DNA of 64,000 nt, taken from the NCBI GenBank assembly GCA_018817425.1, contig JAHITX010000020.1, positions 1-64,000 on the forward strand, read 5' to 3'. Positions within the stretch are counted from its first letter, which is position 1; every line of letters begins with the position of its first letter. The notes beneath the pieces were generated by a model. The model saw only the letters and a list, made by a program, of their open reading frames with translations, did no database searches and was not told the DNA's origin. Positions 8,028 through 18,400 of the stretch are shown one piece after another. The position numbers were made by a program, and so were the translations under genes. The DNA comes from Pseudomonadota bacterium. GTDB taxonomy: Bacteria; Desulfobacterota; Desulfobacteria; Desulfobacterales; RPRI01.

Positions 8028-10346
8028 ATGAAAGAATATTGTGTAGTGGGCAAGCCTTTACATAAAGTTGATTCTCTGGAAAAGGTCACGGGAAAGGCCA
8101 TTTACACTGATGACCTGAAACTTTCCGGTATGTTAACCGGTAAGATATTAAGAAGCCCCTACCCTCATGCACGCGTTCTAAACATAGACATAAGCAGAGC
8201 ACAAAAGCTTTCCGGAGTGAAAGCGGTTATAACAAGTAAAGATATCGGAGACAGGAAGATGGGTGTTGCTGCCTCAAACCGGCCCATATGGGACCAACCT
8301 GCTCTTTGTCTGGATAAGGTGCGTTATATAGGAGATGAAGTAGCGGCTGTAGCAGCTGTTAATGAAGATACGGCAATGGAGGCATTAGAACTTATCCGTG
8401 TGGACTATAAAGAACTGCCGCCAGTATTTGATCCGTTCGAATCATTAAAGCCTGGCGCTCCGCTCATTCATGATGAGTTTGAAAGGAATATATCCAACCA
8501 GGTTCTCACAGAATCTGGAGATGTAAAACAGGGATTCAAGGAATCATACAGAGTATTCGAGCATCGTTATGAAACCAGGTATCAGGCGCATTGTGCAATG
8601 GAGCCTCATTCTTCAATCGGTGTTTGGGGACTTGACGGCCGGGTTACTTTATATACCTCGACCCAGAACCCTTATAATGTCAGAAGCATTCTTGCGTATG
8701 TTCTGGGTCTTGCTGAAGAAAAGGTAAGGCTGATTATACCCAAAGTGGGAGGAGGATTCGGAGGCAAGGCGGAACTTTTTCCTTTGGATGTCTGTTGTGT
8801 CGCTCTTTCAAGAAAAACCGGCCGACCGGTTAAGATTATACTTTCCCGTGAGGAAGAGTTTGGAACCACCAGAGTCAGTCATCCCATTATTTTTGATATG
8901 AAAACAGGTGTTATGCGCGATGGAACTCTTGTCGCCAAGCAGGTAAAATGTATAATGGATGGGGGCGCATATAGCGGTTCGGGGTTACCGGGGCCATTTC
9001 TTTCAACTCTTTTTCTGGGAATAGATTATAAGGTCCCGAACATAAGTTTAAATTCTATAAGAGTATATACAAATAAAACGGTTGCAGGCGCAAGGCGGGG
9101 CTATACAGCTCCTCAGGCGCATTTTGCAGAAAATATGCACATGGATCTGATAGCAAGGGAGCTGGGAATGGACCCTGTACAATTGCGTCTCAAAAATGCC
9201 GTTACTACCGGTTACAGGACTGGAACCGGAATGGATATAACCAGCTGCGGATTCACCGAAGCCATAGAAAAAGCTGCAAAGTGCATCGGCTGGAAGGAAA
9301 AACACGGAAAGTTAAGTAAAATAGACAAAGGCGTCGGTATAGGAAGCGGAGGCTCTCTTTCAGGGGGCAGCCGCGCAGCCAACATTACTCCGGCTAATTA
9401 TACTGCCGCGGCGATGATAAAACTTCATACGGAGGGTTTTGCCACTCTTTATTCGGGTGCTCAGGATATCGGTCAGGGATCTGACACTGTAATGGCCATG
9501 ATGGCAGCCGAAGAATTGGGAATCGATATGGATAAAATCAGGATTGTATCCGGTGATACCGATGTATGCCCTTACAGCGCAGGTTCTGCCAGTCAAAGGA
9601 TAACATTTCACTCCGGCATGGCCACAAAGCGAGCCGCCGCCGATGCAAAAGACAGGCTTTTTGAGGCAGTTGCCAAACGCCTTGAAGCAAGAATTGATGA
9701 TCTTGAGGCAGGAGATAATAGAATTTACATCAAGGGATCTCCTGATAAAGGCATGACTTTCAGAGAAGCTATCTGGGCTTCTCAGGAAGACAATAAAGGT
9801 AAAGAAGTCGTAGGGCACGGCATATGGCGTCACGAAGTCGACGCTGCCGAAATAAAAGCCATATTTGAAACAGGAAAGGGAAATTACGCACCGGCATACA
9901 TTTTCAGCGCAGGAACAGCCGAAGTTAAGGTAGATCGGGAAACCGGACAGGTTGATGTGGAGAACTTCTGTTTTGCCATGGATGTCGGCAAACCGGTTAA
10001 CCCTGTTATGGTGGAGGGCCAGCTTGAAGGCGGCCTTCATATGGGAATCGGATATAGTCTGTTTGAAGATCTGAATATGGAAAACGGACTCATTTTAAAC
10101 CCGTCGTTTTTGGGCTACCATATGCCAACGGCATTTGAAATGCCTCAAACCGATATAATTGTAGTGGAAACGGATGAGCCGAACGCACCTTTCGGTGCAA
10201 AGGCCTGCGGTGAAGGAAGCGTTGCTCCTGTAGGTCCTGCAATTGCAAATGCAATCTTTGATGCTGTAGGAGTAAATATCAACAGTTTGCCCATAAGTGC
10301 TGAAAAAATATTAAAAGCACTGGAAGAAAAGAATATAATTACATGA
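8028..10346 (+). CDS. Xanthine dehydrogenase-family molybdopterin-binding subunit, paralogue 2
   Basis: Second molybdenum hydroxylase catalytic subunit, 772 residues, alignable with paralogue 1 over its whole length and roughly two-thirds identical by eye, so a tandem duplication. It keeps CAMEPH near 192, GGGFGGK near 241, AGARRGYTAPQ near 349, IGQGSDTV near 485 and the catalytic Glu in KACGEGS near 727. A strong GAGGGAG site precedes the ATG. Its stop overlaps the start of the RND adaptor (ATGA), so it is embedded in the efflux operon rather than merely adjacent. Differences in active-site flanks (ATWGQRVTFHAGN versus SASQRITFHSGM) suggest different substrates or a heteromer. Substrate and electron acceptor are unknown. 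Confidence 0.9.
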   Translation: MKEYCVVGKPLHKVDSLEKVTGKAIYTDDLKLSGMLTGKILRSPYPHARVLNIDISRAQKLSGVKAVITSKDIGDRKMGVAASNRPIWDQPALCLDKVRYIGDEVAAVAAVNEDTAMEALELIRVDYKELPPVFDPFESLKPGAPLIHDEFERNISNQVLTESGDVKQGFKESYRVFEHRYETRYQAHCAMEPHSSIGVWGLDGRVTLYTSTQNPYNVRSILAYVLGLAEEKVRLIIPKVGGGFGGKAELFPLDVCCVALSRKTGRPVKIILSREEEFGTTRVSHPIIFDMKTGVMRDGTLVAKQVKCIMDGGAYSGSGLPGPFLSTLFLGIDYKVPNISLNSIRVYTNKTVAGARRGYTAPQAHFAENMHMDLIARELGMDPVQLRLKNAVTTGYRTGTGMDITSCGFTEAIEKAAKCIGWKEKHGKLSKIDKGVGIGSGGSLSGGSRAANITPANYTAAAMIKLHTEGFATLYSGAQDIGQGSDTVMAMMAAEELGIDMDKIRIVSGDTDVCPYSAGSASQRITFHSGMATKRAAADAKDRLFEAVAKRLEARIDDLEAGDNRIYIKGSPDKGMTFREAIWASQEDNKGKEVVGHGIWRHEVDAAEIKAIFETGKGNYAPAYIFSAGTAEVKVDRETGQVDVENFCFAMDVGKPVNPVMVEGQLEGGLHMGIGYSLFEDLNMENGLILNPSFLGYHMPTAFEMPQTDIIVVETDEPNAPFGAKACGEGSVAPVGPAIANAIFDAVGVNINSLPISAEKILKALEEKNIIT

Positions 10347-11518
10347 AAAAAATAAATAAAAGAATAATTCAAATTGTATTGGTGATCATATTCATAGCTG
10401 TAGGATTTGCCGGAAACATGTTTCTTAAAGCTTCCCGTCCTCCTGTTGAAAAACAAAGCGCAACTATAGCCGTTCCACTTGCAAGAACCATTGCTGTTGA
10501 GGCTAAAACATTTTCAGTGCCGATCGAGGGTAACGGGACAGTTTATCCCCTTAAAGAAATCCAGCTTGTTCCACAGGTTGGAGGCAAGGTGGTTTATATT
10601 TCACCAGCTCTTGTAAACGGCGGTGAGTATAAAAAAGACGAAGTTCTCCTGAAAATCGATCCTGCCGACTATGAAATAGCCGTGACACTCGCAGAAGCAT
10701 TGCTTAAAGATGCAGAAAGCAAATTCATACTCGCCGAACAGGAAGCATCCGTTGCAAAATCTGACTGGAAAGCACTTCATCCTGATCAGCCCCCTCCCCC
10801 ATTGGTAGCCAAGGAACCTCAGCTGGCCACTGCAAAGGCAAAGCTTGAAGCCCAGCGGGCAGAGCTTGAACGGGCAAGGCTGAACCTGGCAAGAACCCGG
10901 CTGATAGCCCCGTTTGACGGGCAGGTCGGTAAAAAAAATGTAGATATCGGTCAATATGTTTCTCTTGGTCAGGGGCTTGCCACTCTTTATTCCATTGAAG
11001 CTTCGGAGATTGTACTTCCAATGGAAACCGAAAACCTGCAATGGTTTGATGTTCCGGGGTTTACAAGTGGAAATGGAAAGGGCTCAGATGCAATAGTATA
11101 TGTTGATATAGCCGGGAAAAGAAGAATATGGAAAGGCACGGTGGTACGGGCTGAAGGAAAAGTGGATGAACTGACACGAATGGTAAATATTGTGGTTAAA
11201 GTCGATGCGCCTTACGCGAAAAAACCGCCGCTGGCTCCAGGCCTTTTCGCATCCGTGAACATTCAGGGAAAATCTATTGAAAACGGAGTCATTATTCCCA
11301 GATCCGCCATTCATCAGGATAATGTAGTTTGGGTGGTAGATAAAGATGGAAGACTTGAATTTCGAACTGTTGAGGTTGCCCTTCGCTCGAGAGCAGGTAT
11401 TGTGCTTAAGAGCGGCCTTTCAGATAAGGAACAGGTTGTGGTTTCTCCTATTAAGGAAGTAACCAATGGAATGAAAGTGCGCAATGTACCTGCAAAAGAT
11501 GGAGTGGAACAATCATGA
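10343..11518 (+). CDS. RND efflux periplasmic adaptor (membrane fusion protein)
   Basis: Adaptor of 391 residues linking the permease to the outer membrane channel. An N-terminal membrane anchor (residues 8-28) without a lipobox is followed by the lipoyl half-motif QLVPQVGGKVVYISP near 75. A helical hairpin (residues 110-185, rich in Ala, Glu, Lys) follows, then the second lipoyl half ending LARTRLIAPFDGQVGKKNVD, and a beta-barrel domain (LAPGLFASVNI, GVIIPRSAI near 325). The start overlaps the stop of molybdoenzyme paralogue 2 and the stop overlaps the permease start, both as ATGA, so translation is coupled. Confidence 0.92.
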   Translation: MKKINKRIIQIVLVIIFIAVGFAGNMFLKASRPPVEKQSATIAVPLARTIAVEAKTFSVPIEGNGTVYPLKEIQLVPQVGGKVVYISPALVNGGEYKKDEVLLKIDPADYEIAVTLAEALLKDAESKFILAEQEASVAKSDWKALHPDQPPPPLVAKEPQLATAKAKLEAQRAELERARLNLARTRLIAPFDGQVGKKNVDIGQYVSLGQGLATLYSIEASEIVLPMETENLQWFDVPGFTSGNGKGSDAIVYVDIAGKRRIWKGTVVRAEGKVDELTRMVNIVVKVDAPYAKKPPLAPGLFASVNIQGKSIENGVIIPRSAIHQDNVVWVVDKDGRLEFRTVEVALRSRAGIVLKSGLSDKEQVVVSPIKEVTNGMKVRNVPAKDGVEQS

Positions 11519-14500
11519 ACGGGGTCATTAAATGGTTTACGCAAAACCATGTTGCCGCAAATCTTTTAATGTTTTTTCTTCTTATCGGCGGAATAGTTGT
11601 GGGAACCAGTATCAAACTTGAGGTTTTTCCTGATTTGGTATTGGATAAAATCAACATTTCGGTAGTATACATCGGTGCCTCACCGGCTGAAGTGGAAGAA
11701 GGAGTAATCCGAAAAATTGAAGAAAAAATTTCAGGACTTGCCGGCATCAAACGAATAGATTCAACCGTAAGAGAAGGTTTTGGATCTGTAATCGTTGAAG
11801 TAATGAAAGACTGGGATTTAAAAAAACTTCTTGATGATGTCAAGGCGGAAGTTGATCATATTACTACATTTCCGGAAGAGGCTGAACAACCGGTTGTCAG
11901 GGAAATTGTGCGGCGCAGCCAGGTTATTAATATCGCCATTTACGGAGATGTTTCGGAATCGACTTTAAAACATCTTGCAAACAGAATAAAAGACGATCTT
12001 ACCAATCTTCCGGGGGTTACCCAGGCAGATATCGGTGCAGTCAGAGAAAGAGAAATCCATATTGAAATTTCCGAAAAAACTCTGCGCAGATATGGCCTTA
12101 CTCTTGCAAATGTTGCTGATATTATAACCAGAAGCAGTTTCGATCTTCCTGCCGGAAGCGTTAAAACAGCAGGCGGTGAAATTCTTATTCGGACCAAAGG
12201 AAAGAGATATTACGCCGATGACTATCGCAATATTGCAATTATCAACCGGCCTGACGGAAGCAGGGTAACTCTGGACAATATTGCAAAACTAAGTGACGGG
12301 TTTCAGGATGTGGATGTATTTGCACATTTTATGGGAAAACCGGCGGCTATTATAAATGTTTTCCGGGTTGCCGACCAGAGTGCACTTTCAGTTGTAAAAG
12401 CTGTTAAGAAATATATTAAAGAAATTCAGCCAAGTCTGCCGAAAGGCGTAGATATCGAATATTTTGGTGATATGTCCAAAATATTGAAAAGCCGTATTGA
12501 ACTTCTCATGAAAAATATGGCCATGGGACTTTTTTTGGTAATAATAATTCTTGGCATTTTTATGGAAATCCGGCTTGCATTTTGGGTAACCTTCGGAATT
12601 CCGGTATCCTTTGCAGCAGGTTTGATGTTTTTACCCCAGTTTGATGTCTCCATCAATATGATATCTCTTTTTGCTTTTATAATGGTACTTGGTATCGTTG
12701 TTGATGATGCCATAATAGTGGGTGAAAATATATACCGGAAATATGAAGAGGGTGCAAATGCCCTTGATGCATCAATCATTGGAACCATGGAGGTGGGAAG
12801 GCCTGTTATTTTTTCAGTGTTAACCACTATGGTAGCCTTCTGGCCACTACTAATGGCTGGAGGCACGATGGGAAAACTGACACGAAATATTCCCCTTGTA
12901 GTAATTCTGGTTTTATCCGGCTCTTTGATAGAATCACTGTTCGTCCTTCCTTCCCATTTAAACCGCTCGAAAGCACTGAAAAGAAACAGCAGCCCAGGTG
13001 TTAAACACGAAAAGTTCAGCGCAAGATGGCTAAACCGCTTTGTTAACGGGCCCTATGCCAGGCTTGTAGAATTTTGCGTAAAATGGCGTTATGCTTCAGT
13101 TGCTCTTGGAATTGCCATTATATTTATTACGTTTGGTATTTGGCAGGCGGGTTTAATAAAATACACTTTCTTTCCAAAAGTAGAAAGTGACACGCTGGAA
13201 TGCATGATAACCATGCCATCAGGAACTCCGCCTGCCAGGACTTCAGAAGTAGTAAGCTATTTTGAAAAAGCTGCAAAAAAAGTTCTGGATGAAATTGATA
13301 AAAAGAACCCTGCAGGTGCTCCGTCAAATTTTGAATACAGTATATCCATGGTGGGCTCGCATTTTGACAGACACAGCGGAAACAACGATGTTGGCGGACA
13401 TCTGGCACAAATATGGATTCAGCTGTTAGAATCTGAACAGCGCAACTTAAGCTCCGGGGAAATTGTAAATCTGTGGCGTAAAGAAGCAGGAATAGTACCC
13501 GATGCAGAAACCGTAAGTTTCAAAAGCGATATCAGCAATGCCGGAAATGCCATTGAAATTCACCTTTCCATGGATAATCACGAACAACTTCTTTTGGCTG
13601 CAGATGAATTAAAAAATGAACTTGAGAAATATCCGGGCGTATTTGATATAAGCGACAGTTTTTTACCCGGCAAACAGGAGATGCAGCTTAAATTGAAACC
13701 GGCTGCCAGCACCCTTGGGCTTACATTAAACGACCTGGCAAGGCAGGTAAGAAGCGCATTTTACGGCGCCGAAGCCCTTCGCCTGCAGCTGGATAATGAT
13801 GAAGTCAAGGTTTTAGTGCGATATCCCGAATCAGAAAGAAAGTCTCTTGCCAATACCGAAGAAATGAGGATTCGTACACCTTCAGGCCATGAGGTGCCTT
13901 TCAATCTTGTAGCGGAAATAGAAATGAAACAGGGCTATGCCACAATTGAAAGGGCCCAGCGCCGAAGGGTTATCAAGGTAACAGCAGATGTTAATGAAAA
14001 AGTTGGAAATGCCAATGATATTAGAAACGATCTGACTCAGAGATTTATTCCGAATCTTCTGAACAGGTATTCGGGACTGCGTTACACCCTTGAAGGAGAA
14101 GGCCGGGAACAAAACGAATCATTAGCCGATATCAACAGAGGATTCATTTTTGCTCTATTCGGGATATTTGCACTTCTGGCCATTCCATTCAGATCCTTTT
14201 CACAACCACTTGTTGTTATGGCTGCAATTCCCTTCGGACTGGTGGGAGCAGTAATCGGTCATATTCTTCTTGGTTTCAACTTAAGTATGATGAGTCTTAT
14301 GGGTATGGTGGGTCTTTCAGGGATTGTAGTAAACGACTCGCTGGTACTTATAGACCGCACAAACAGATTAAGGACGGAAGAAAATTATAACGCTTATGAT
14401 GCGATAATAAAAGCAGCCAAGCTAAGATTCCGGGCAATTATCCTTACATCTTTGACCACTTTTGCCGGCTTAACACCCATCATGCTTGAAAAAAGCATAC

Positions 14501-14655
14501 AGGCAAGATTCATTACTCCAATGGCAATCAGCCTTGGGTTTGGAGTACTCTTCGCTACTTTTATTACTTTGCTTTTAATCCCATGTCTATATATGCTGCT
14601 GGAAGATTTTTTAGCTTTGTTCTCTCGTTTCAGAAAATTGCCAACTACAGATTAA
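11515..14655 (+). CDS. RND efflux permease (AcrB/MMPL superfamily)
   Basis: Inner membrane proton-driven pump of 1046 residues with the duplicated RND topology: TM1 near 15-32, a large periplasmic loop, TM2-6 from about 335, a second loop and TM8-12 from about 870. The proton relay pair is seen in GIVVDDAIIVGENIY near residue 398, as in HAE1-type pumps. The N-terminus (FTQNHVAANLLMFFLLIGGI, FPDL) and the C-terminal block GLSGIVVNDSLVLIDRTN resemble the branch annotated as AcrB/AcrD/AcrF-like rather than metal-exporting CusA, since the methionine cluster is not evident. Cargo is unknown; the embedded molybdenum hydroxylases suggest an aromatic or heterocyclic compound. Confidence 0.93.
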   Translation: MNGVIKWFTQNHVAANLLMFFLLIGGIVVGTSIKLEVFPDLVLDKINISVVYIGASPAEVEEGVIRKIEEKISGLAGIKRIDSTVREGFGSVIVEVMKDWDLKKLLDDVKAEVDHITTFPEEAEQPVVREIVRRSQVINIAIYGDVSESTLKHLANRIKDDLTNLPGVTQADIGAVREREIHIEISEKTLRRYGLTLANVADIITRSSFDLPAGSVKTAGGEILIRTKGKRYYADDYRNIAIINRPDGSRVTLDNIAKLSDGFQDVDVFAHFMGKPAAIINVFRVADQSALSVVKAVKKYIKEIQPSLPKGVDIEYFGDMSKILKSRIELLMKNMAMGLFLVIIILGIFMEIRLAFWVTFGIPVSFAAGLMFLPQFDVSINMISLFAFIMVLGIVVDDAIIVGENIYRKYEEGANALDASIIGTMEVGRPVIFSVLTTMVAFWPLLMAGGTMGKLTRNIPLVVILVLSGSLIESLFVLPSHLNRSKALKRNSSPGVKHEKFSARWLNRFVNGPYARLVEFCVKWRYASVALGIAIIFITFGIWQAGLIKYTFFPKVESDTLECMITMPSGTPPARTSEVVSYFEKAAKKVLDEIDKKNPAGAPSNFEYSISMVGSHFDRHSGNNDVGGHLAQIWIQLLESEQRNLSSGEIVNLWRKEAGIVPDAETVSFKSDISNAGNAIEIHLSMDNHEQLLLAADELKNELEKYPGVFDISDSFLPGKQEMQLKLKPAASTLGLTLNDLARQVRSAFYGAEALRLQLDNDEVKVLVRYPESERKSLANTEEMRIRTPSGHEVPFNLVAEIEMKQGYATIERAQRRRVIKVTADVNEKVGNANDIRNDLTQRFIPNLLNRYSGLRYTLEGEGREQNESLADINRGFIFALFGIFALLAIPFRSFSQPLVVMAAIPFGLVGAVIGHILLGFNLSMMSLMGMVGLSGIVVNDSLVLIDRTNRLRTEENYNAYDAIIKAAKLRFRAIILTSLTTFAGLTPIMLEKSIQARFITPMAISLGFGVLFATFITLLLIPCLYMLLEDFLALFSRFRKLPTTD

Positions 14656-14673
14656 ATAAGACCCGTTTTGGGT

Positions 14674-15033
14674 ATGGCAAAACAATTGGGCAAATTCAAT
14701 ATTGAGACGAGTCTTTTTTATAATATATTTACAAAAAATACAGATGCAGACATAAATGAAGGTAATGAAACGATTTTGGAAATTTATGTTGGATATATGA
14801 TATACCCCGGTGTATTGGCAGGTGGAAACTTCAACGCCACATTCGGAGAGAACAAGACAGTAAACGGCCACAAAATCCATAATTCAGGCATAAGACGCTT
14901 TCAGGCCGGCCCATCCATATACTGGAATACAGGGAATAAACTTTCTATAACCCTTAGCGCCCTATCCGAATTTGGTATCAGAAATACTTCTCAAGGATAT
15001 TTATTTTCCGGCAGATTTGTGTGGGAATTTTAG
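14674..15033 (+). pseudogene. C-terminal remnant of an outer membrane beta-barrel protein
   Basis: About 119 codons with alternating amphipathic strands (ETILEIYVGYMIYPGVLAGG, GPSIYWNTGNKLSITLSAL) and a terminal aromatic Phe (FVWEF), the usual signature of the last strand of a barrel. The style recalls the MetA-pathway phenol-degradation/transporter barrels, a weak assignment. No signal peptide, no convincing ribosome site and no N-terminal half are present, so this is probably the surviving end of a longer gene whose front was lost next to the permease stop. Confidence 0.5.
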
Positions 15034-15198
15034 ACCAACCGGACATATCTCTTCAGAGCGATTCTTTAATATATTTTCTATTTCTTTAATGCTCGAGAAA
15101 ATAATGGGCTTCTCAACGCCCGATATTTCGGCTATTCCTGAAACAATGTCCGGGTTTATTTTATCTCTTCTGTAAATACGTATTATGTAGCACTCCAC
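15001..15198 (-). CDS. Small conserved-type protein, GTG start
   Basis: 65 residues starting at a GTG preceded by a very strong AAAGGGGGGAG site. The sequence YIIRIYRRDKINPDIVSGIA followed by a short acidic helix resembles small proteins I recall from Desulfobacterota genomes that begin with an RIYRRD motif; no function is known. It is convergent with the barrel remnant and overlaps its last 33 bases, which fits that remnant being dead sequence. No partner genes are near. Confidence 0.55.
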   Translation of the reverse strand: MECYIIRIYRRDKINPDIVSGIAEISGVEKPIIFSSIKEIENILKNRSEEICPVGLKFPHKSAGK

Positions 15199-15416
15199 AA
15201 CTCCCCCCTTTTACAACTCATTCATAGTTATTTTAATATTTGCATTATATTTAATAGCGTTTGTCAAAATAATATTTTGATTCAATATGTAATTGTTTGC
15301 TTATAACAAATATCATAACAGACAAGCAGCTACAGATAGCCTACAGATTAAGGATTTTACAAAAAAATACCAGATTATATAAAGGGCCTGCTAAATACGT
15401 ATTTATATGAAATTTA

Positions 15417-18400
15417 TTAAGAAGTTATGGACTTGTATATCGTGTTGGTCTTTTCGGATGGAGATATGTTCAAGGTTTTTGAAAGAACAGCTTTACATTT
15501 TTCGTAAATTCTTGCGGCCTCGGCCCGGCGCCCAAGGTTGATTTGGCAGAGCATCAGAGATTGATAGAGCTCCTCCACCAGGCTATCCAGCATCAGCCCC
15601 CGTTTGTACTGCTCTATTGCTTTTTCAAATTGCCCGGCTTTCTGCCAGTATTTTCCGGTGTTAATTATAAGGTCAAGAAACCTGTTTCTTATGCTCTCAC
15701 GGACAGTCATAACCCAGCTCTTTGTAGAGTCCGCCGGAAGGAAGTCTCCTTTGTATATGCCCATAGCCCTGCCAGTCAAGGCTATGGCTGCTTTGAATTC
15801 CCGCTCTCTCTTTGCCTTTGCCCAAGCGCTCTCAGCCTGATCCAACAGGCTCCTGATCGCTCTAAGATCTGTCCAGCAATATTTATTGCACAGCGAGACC
15901 AACCCTCCATTGACCGAAACGACCTCCTTTCCTATAATATTTCGGAGGCGCAGAAGTGTTATTTCACAGGATTTATGGGCCAAATCTCCGTCGGTTTCAG
16001 GCCAAAGTGCGTCCACAATATCTTCTTCAGGTACATTATTGTGATCGAGGCAAATCAGCACCTTAAGAAGTGCCAAAGGTTTCTGAGGAGCCTTGCCTTT
16101 GAAATCCAGATTATTTCCATCCCGTTCAATCCTGAATTCACCAAATGTATAAATCTTAAGAGGCCAGGGCCAGCCTTCCAATTCTACCGGGACTTGGTAT
16201 TCTATGAGTTTCCTATTGCTAACGAATTGTCTGACATAGTCAGTTTCTATACCTGCGCTAAGAGCTTTTGCACAAAGAAATGCCATAATTTTTGGATCCC
16301 ACCAGTATACAAAACCCATATAATTTTGCTCACTTCCGATTAGAAAACCCTGCCGCAACAGACTCAGACCTTCTTCCTCTTTGCCCGTGTCGAAAGCAAA
16401 GTGTGCTTTGGCAAGAAGGCACATAAAATAAAACAGCTTTGACCCGCATGAAAGATCCATAGCCGACTGGATATGGTTTTGGGCCTTATCGGTCTGGTTT
16501 ATTACATGCAGCACTCGAGCTATCGCCAAATGACTGTTTGCCGTCACATAGACATAACCACCCTTTTCTGAGATTTTAAGTGCTTCTTCGGCACGAGTCA
16601 ATGCCTTAGAGAAATTTCCAGCCACAAACTCACGATAAGCTAAAAGACGATGAAAAAATGCAACACGAAGTCTTTGCCTGGGATCCAATATAGCTTCAAG
16701 AGCACGCAAGCTTTCATCTCCTGCCGCGAGATCTCCGGCTTCGAATTCAACAAAAGCCTTTGTATATAAAACAAGGTAATCAAAATAATGGATGCCTGTT
16801 TTGGCAGAGAATTCAAGTGCTGCTGAAATAATTTTTGCAGCATCTCTATGATCAGAACCAATATGAAAGGCAAGGCAAAGATGGGCTTCAAGTACAATAA
16901 ATATAGCTTTTACAAACAGACTAGCTCCGGGCCTTCTGGTCATATTGCGCATTTCTTCCATCAATAAGGAGAATTTTTTAAAATCTCCGGATAATGCGTA
17001 ATGAAGACAAACCGAAAAAAATGCTGTACAGCAAAGTGTTTGATCACCGCATTCTCTTGCAAGTTTAAGCGACCTCTTTATCCAATCTTCCATATCGGCG
17101 TGCCAAGGCCAAGCGGTTGTCATAGCAAACACCATACCGGCAGCTACTCTGGTCTCAATTTGGACTGAGGGAAAGTTTAGTCGCCTCCTGTCCATTAATT
17201 GATATAGGCGCTTGATCCACATCTGAAGCGGGGTAAAATCAGCAAACTCATAACCAAAACTCTCTATAATAAAAGACCATGAAAGCAGGGCCCCCGCAAG
17301 GTTGTCGGCTATATTAAACTCATCAAACGCTTTTTCAAGATATTGTCTTGCAGAAGCAGGATCAAATAAGAGGCGGCACATACCCAGCCAATAATAAAGC
17401 CATGGGGATTTAGAAAGTGTATCATCTGGCAGCCGGGTAAGCCAGCCGGCCAGAGATTGGATCCTGCCCTGACTAAGAAGCATTTCAGCGTTTTTCAATA
17501 TAAGAGCCGAAAGTGCCTCCCAATCTTCACATTCAATCCAAAGATCTGCTGCATGCTCCAGCTGACCTGATTCCTCAAGCAGCGATGCAGCACGCCTTTG
17601 CTCCTGCAAGATATCTTCCGGTCTAAAAGATTCTCTCATGCGGGCAATCAGAAAATCTCTGAACAGGGAATGATATCTGTATACAGGTTTAGGTGTCAAA
17701 TTTAGCTCAGTAAAAAAATGGCTGCCTCTAAGAGTTTCAAGCATATCTTCAGCACCCTTTCCAGCCAGCCTTTCCGCAATCTTCGCCGGCATTGCCGGTA
17801 GCAATGCTGTCTTTAACAAAAAACCCTGCATCTTTTCATCAAGCCTGTCGAAAACCTCCCTCGCGAAATAGCTAAACACATCTTTACGCAATAGTTTTTG
17901 GGGCGGTTTCAGCGTTGTTGCAGCGTAGGCATTGTTTTCCATAAGCAAAACAAGACCTGCAGCCCAGCCTTCGATGCTGTTGTGCATGCCTGTGATTTCA
18001 TTGTCCGTCAGCTCTTGCTTTCCGGCAATTTGCGTGAACTGTTTCGATTCATCAAGTGTAAAGCGAAGATCGTCCCATCTGATAAAATGCATCTTGTTAC
18101 CTGCACGCAACCCGATATGAGCCGGGGTCGGTTCATTCCTGCTTAGAATAAATACACGCGTACCGTCAGGTACATCGGACAAGCCTATATTAACAATCTC
18201 ATGAAAGGCAGAGGTTTCAAGTGCTTCCTGATAATCGTCCAAAACAATTGCAAAAGGAGGTTTCAACCTGCGATAAAGGTCTTCGAAGAATCTGTGTGTG
18301 AAAACCGGTATTCCCTGTAGATATTCAGGTCTTAACGTTTCAAGCGGCTTTTTGAAACGTGGAGCTGCTTTCTTTGCCGCTAGCCCCATATAATAGAAAA

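Noticed and set aside
5646-10346. Carbon monoxide dehydrogenase (CoxL) as identity of the Mo subunits
   Set aside because: The CoxL-type AYRCSF active-site loop is absent; the corresponding segment reads GARRGYTAPQ, closer to the hydroxybenzoyl-CoA reductase/xanthine dehydrogenase branch.
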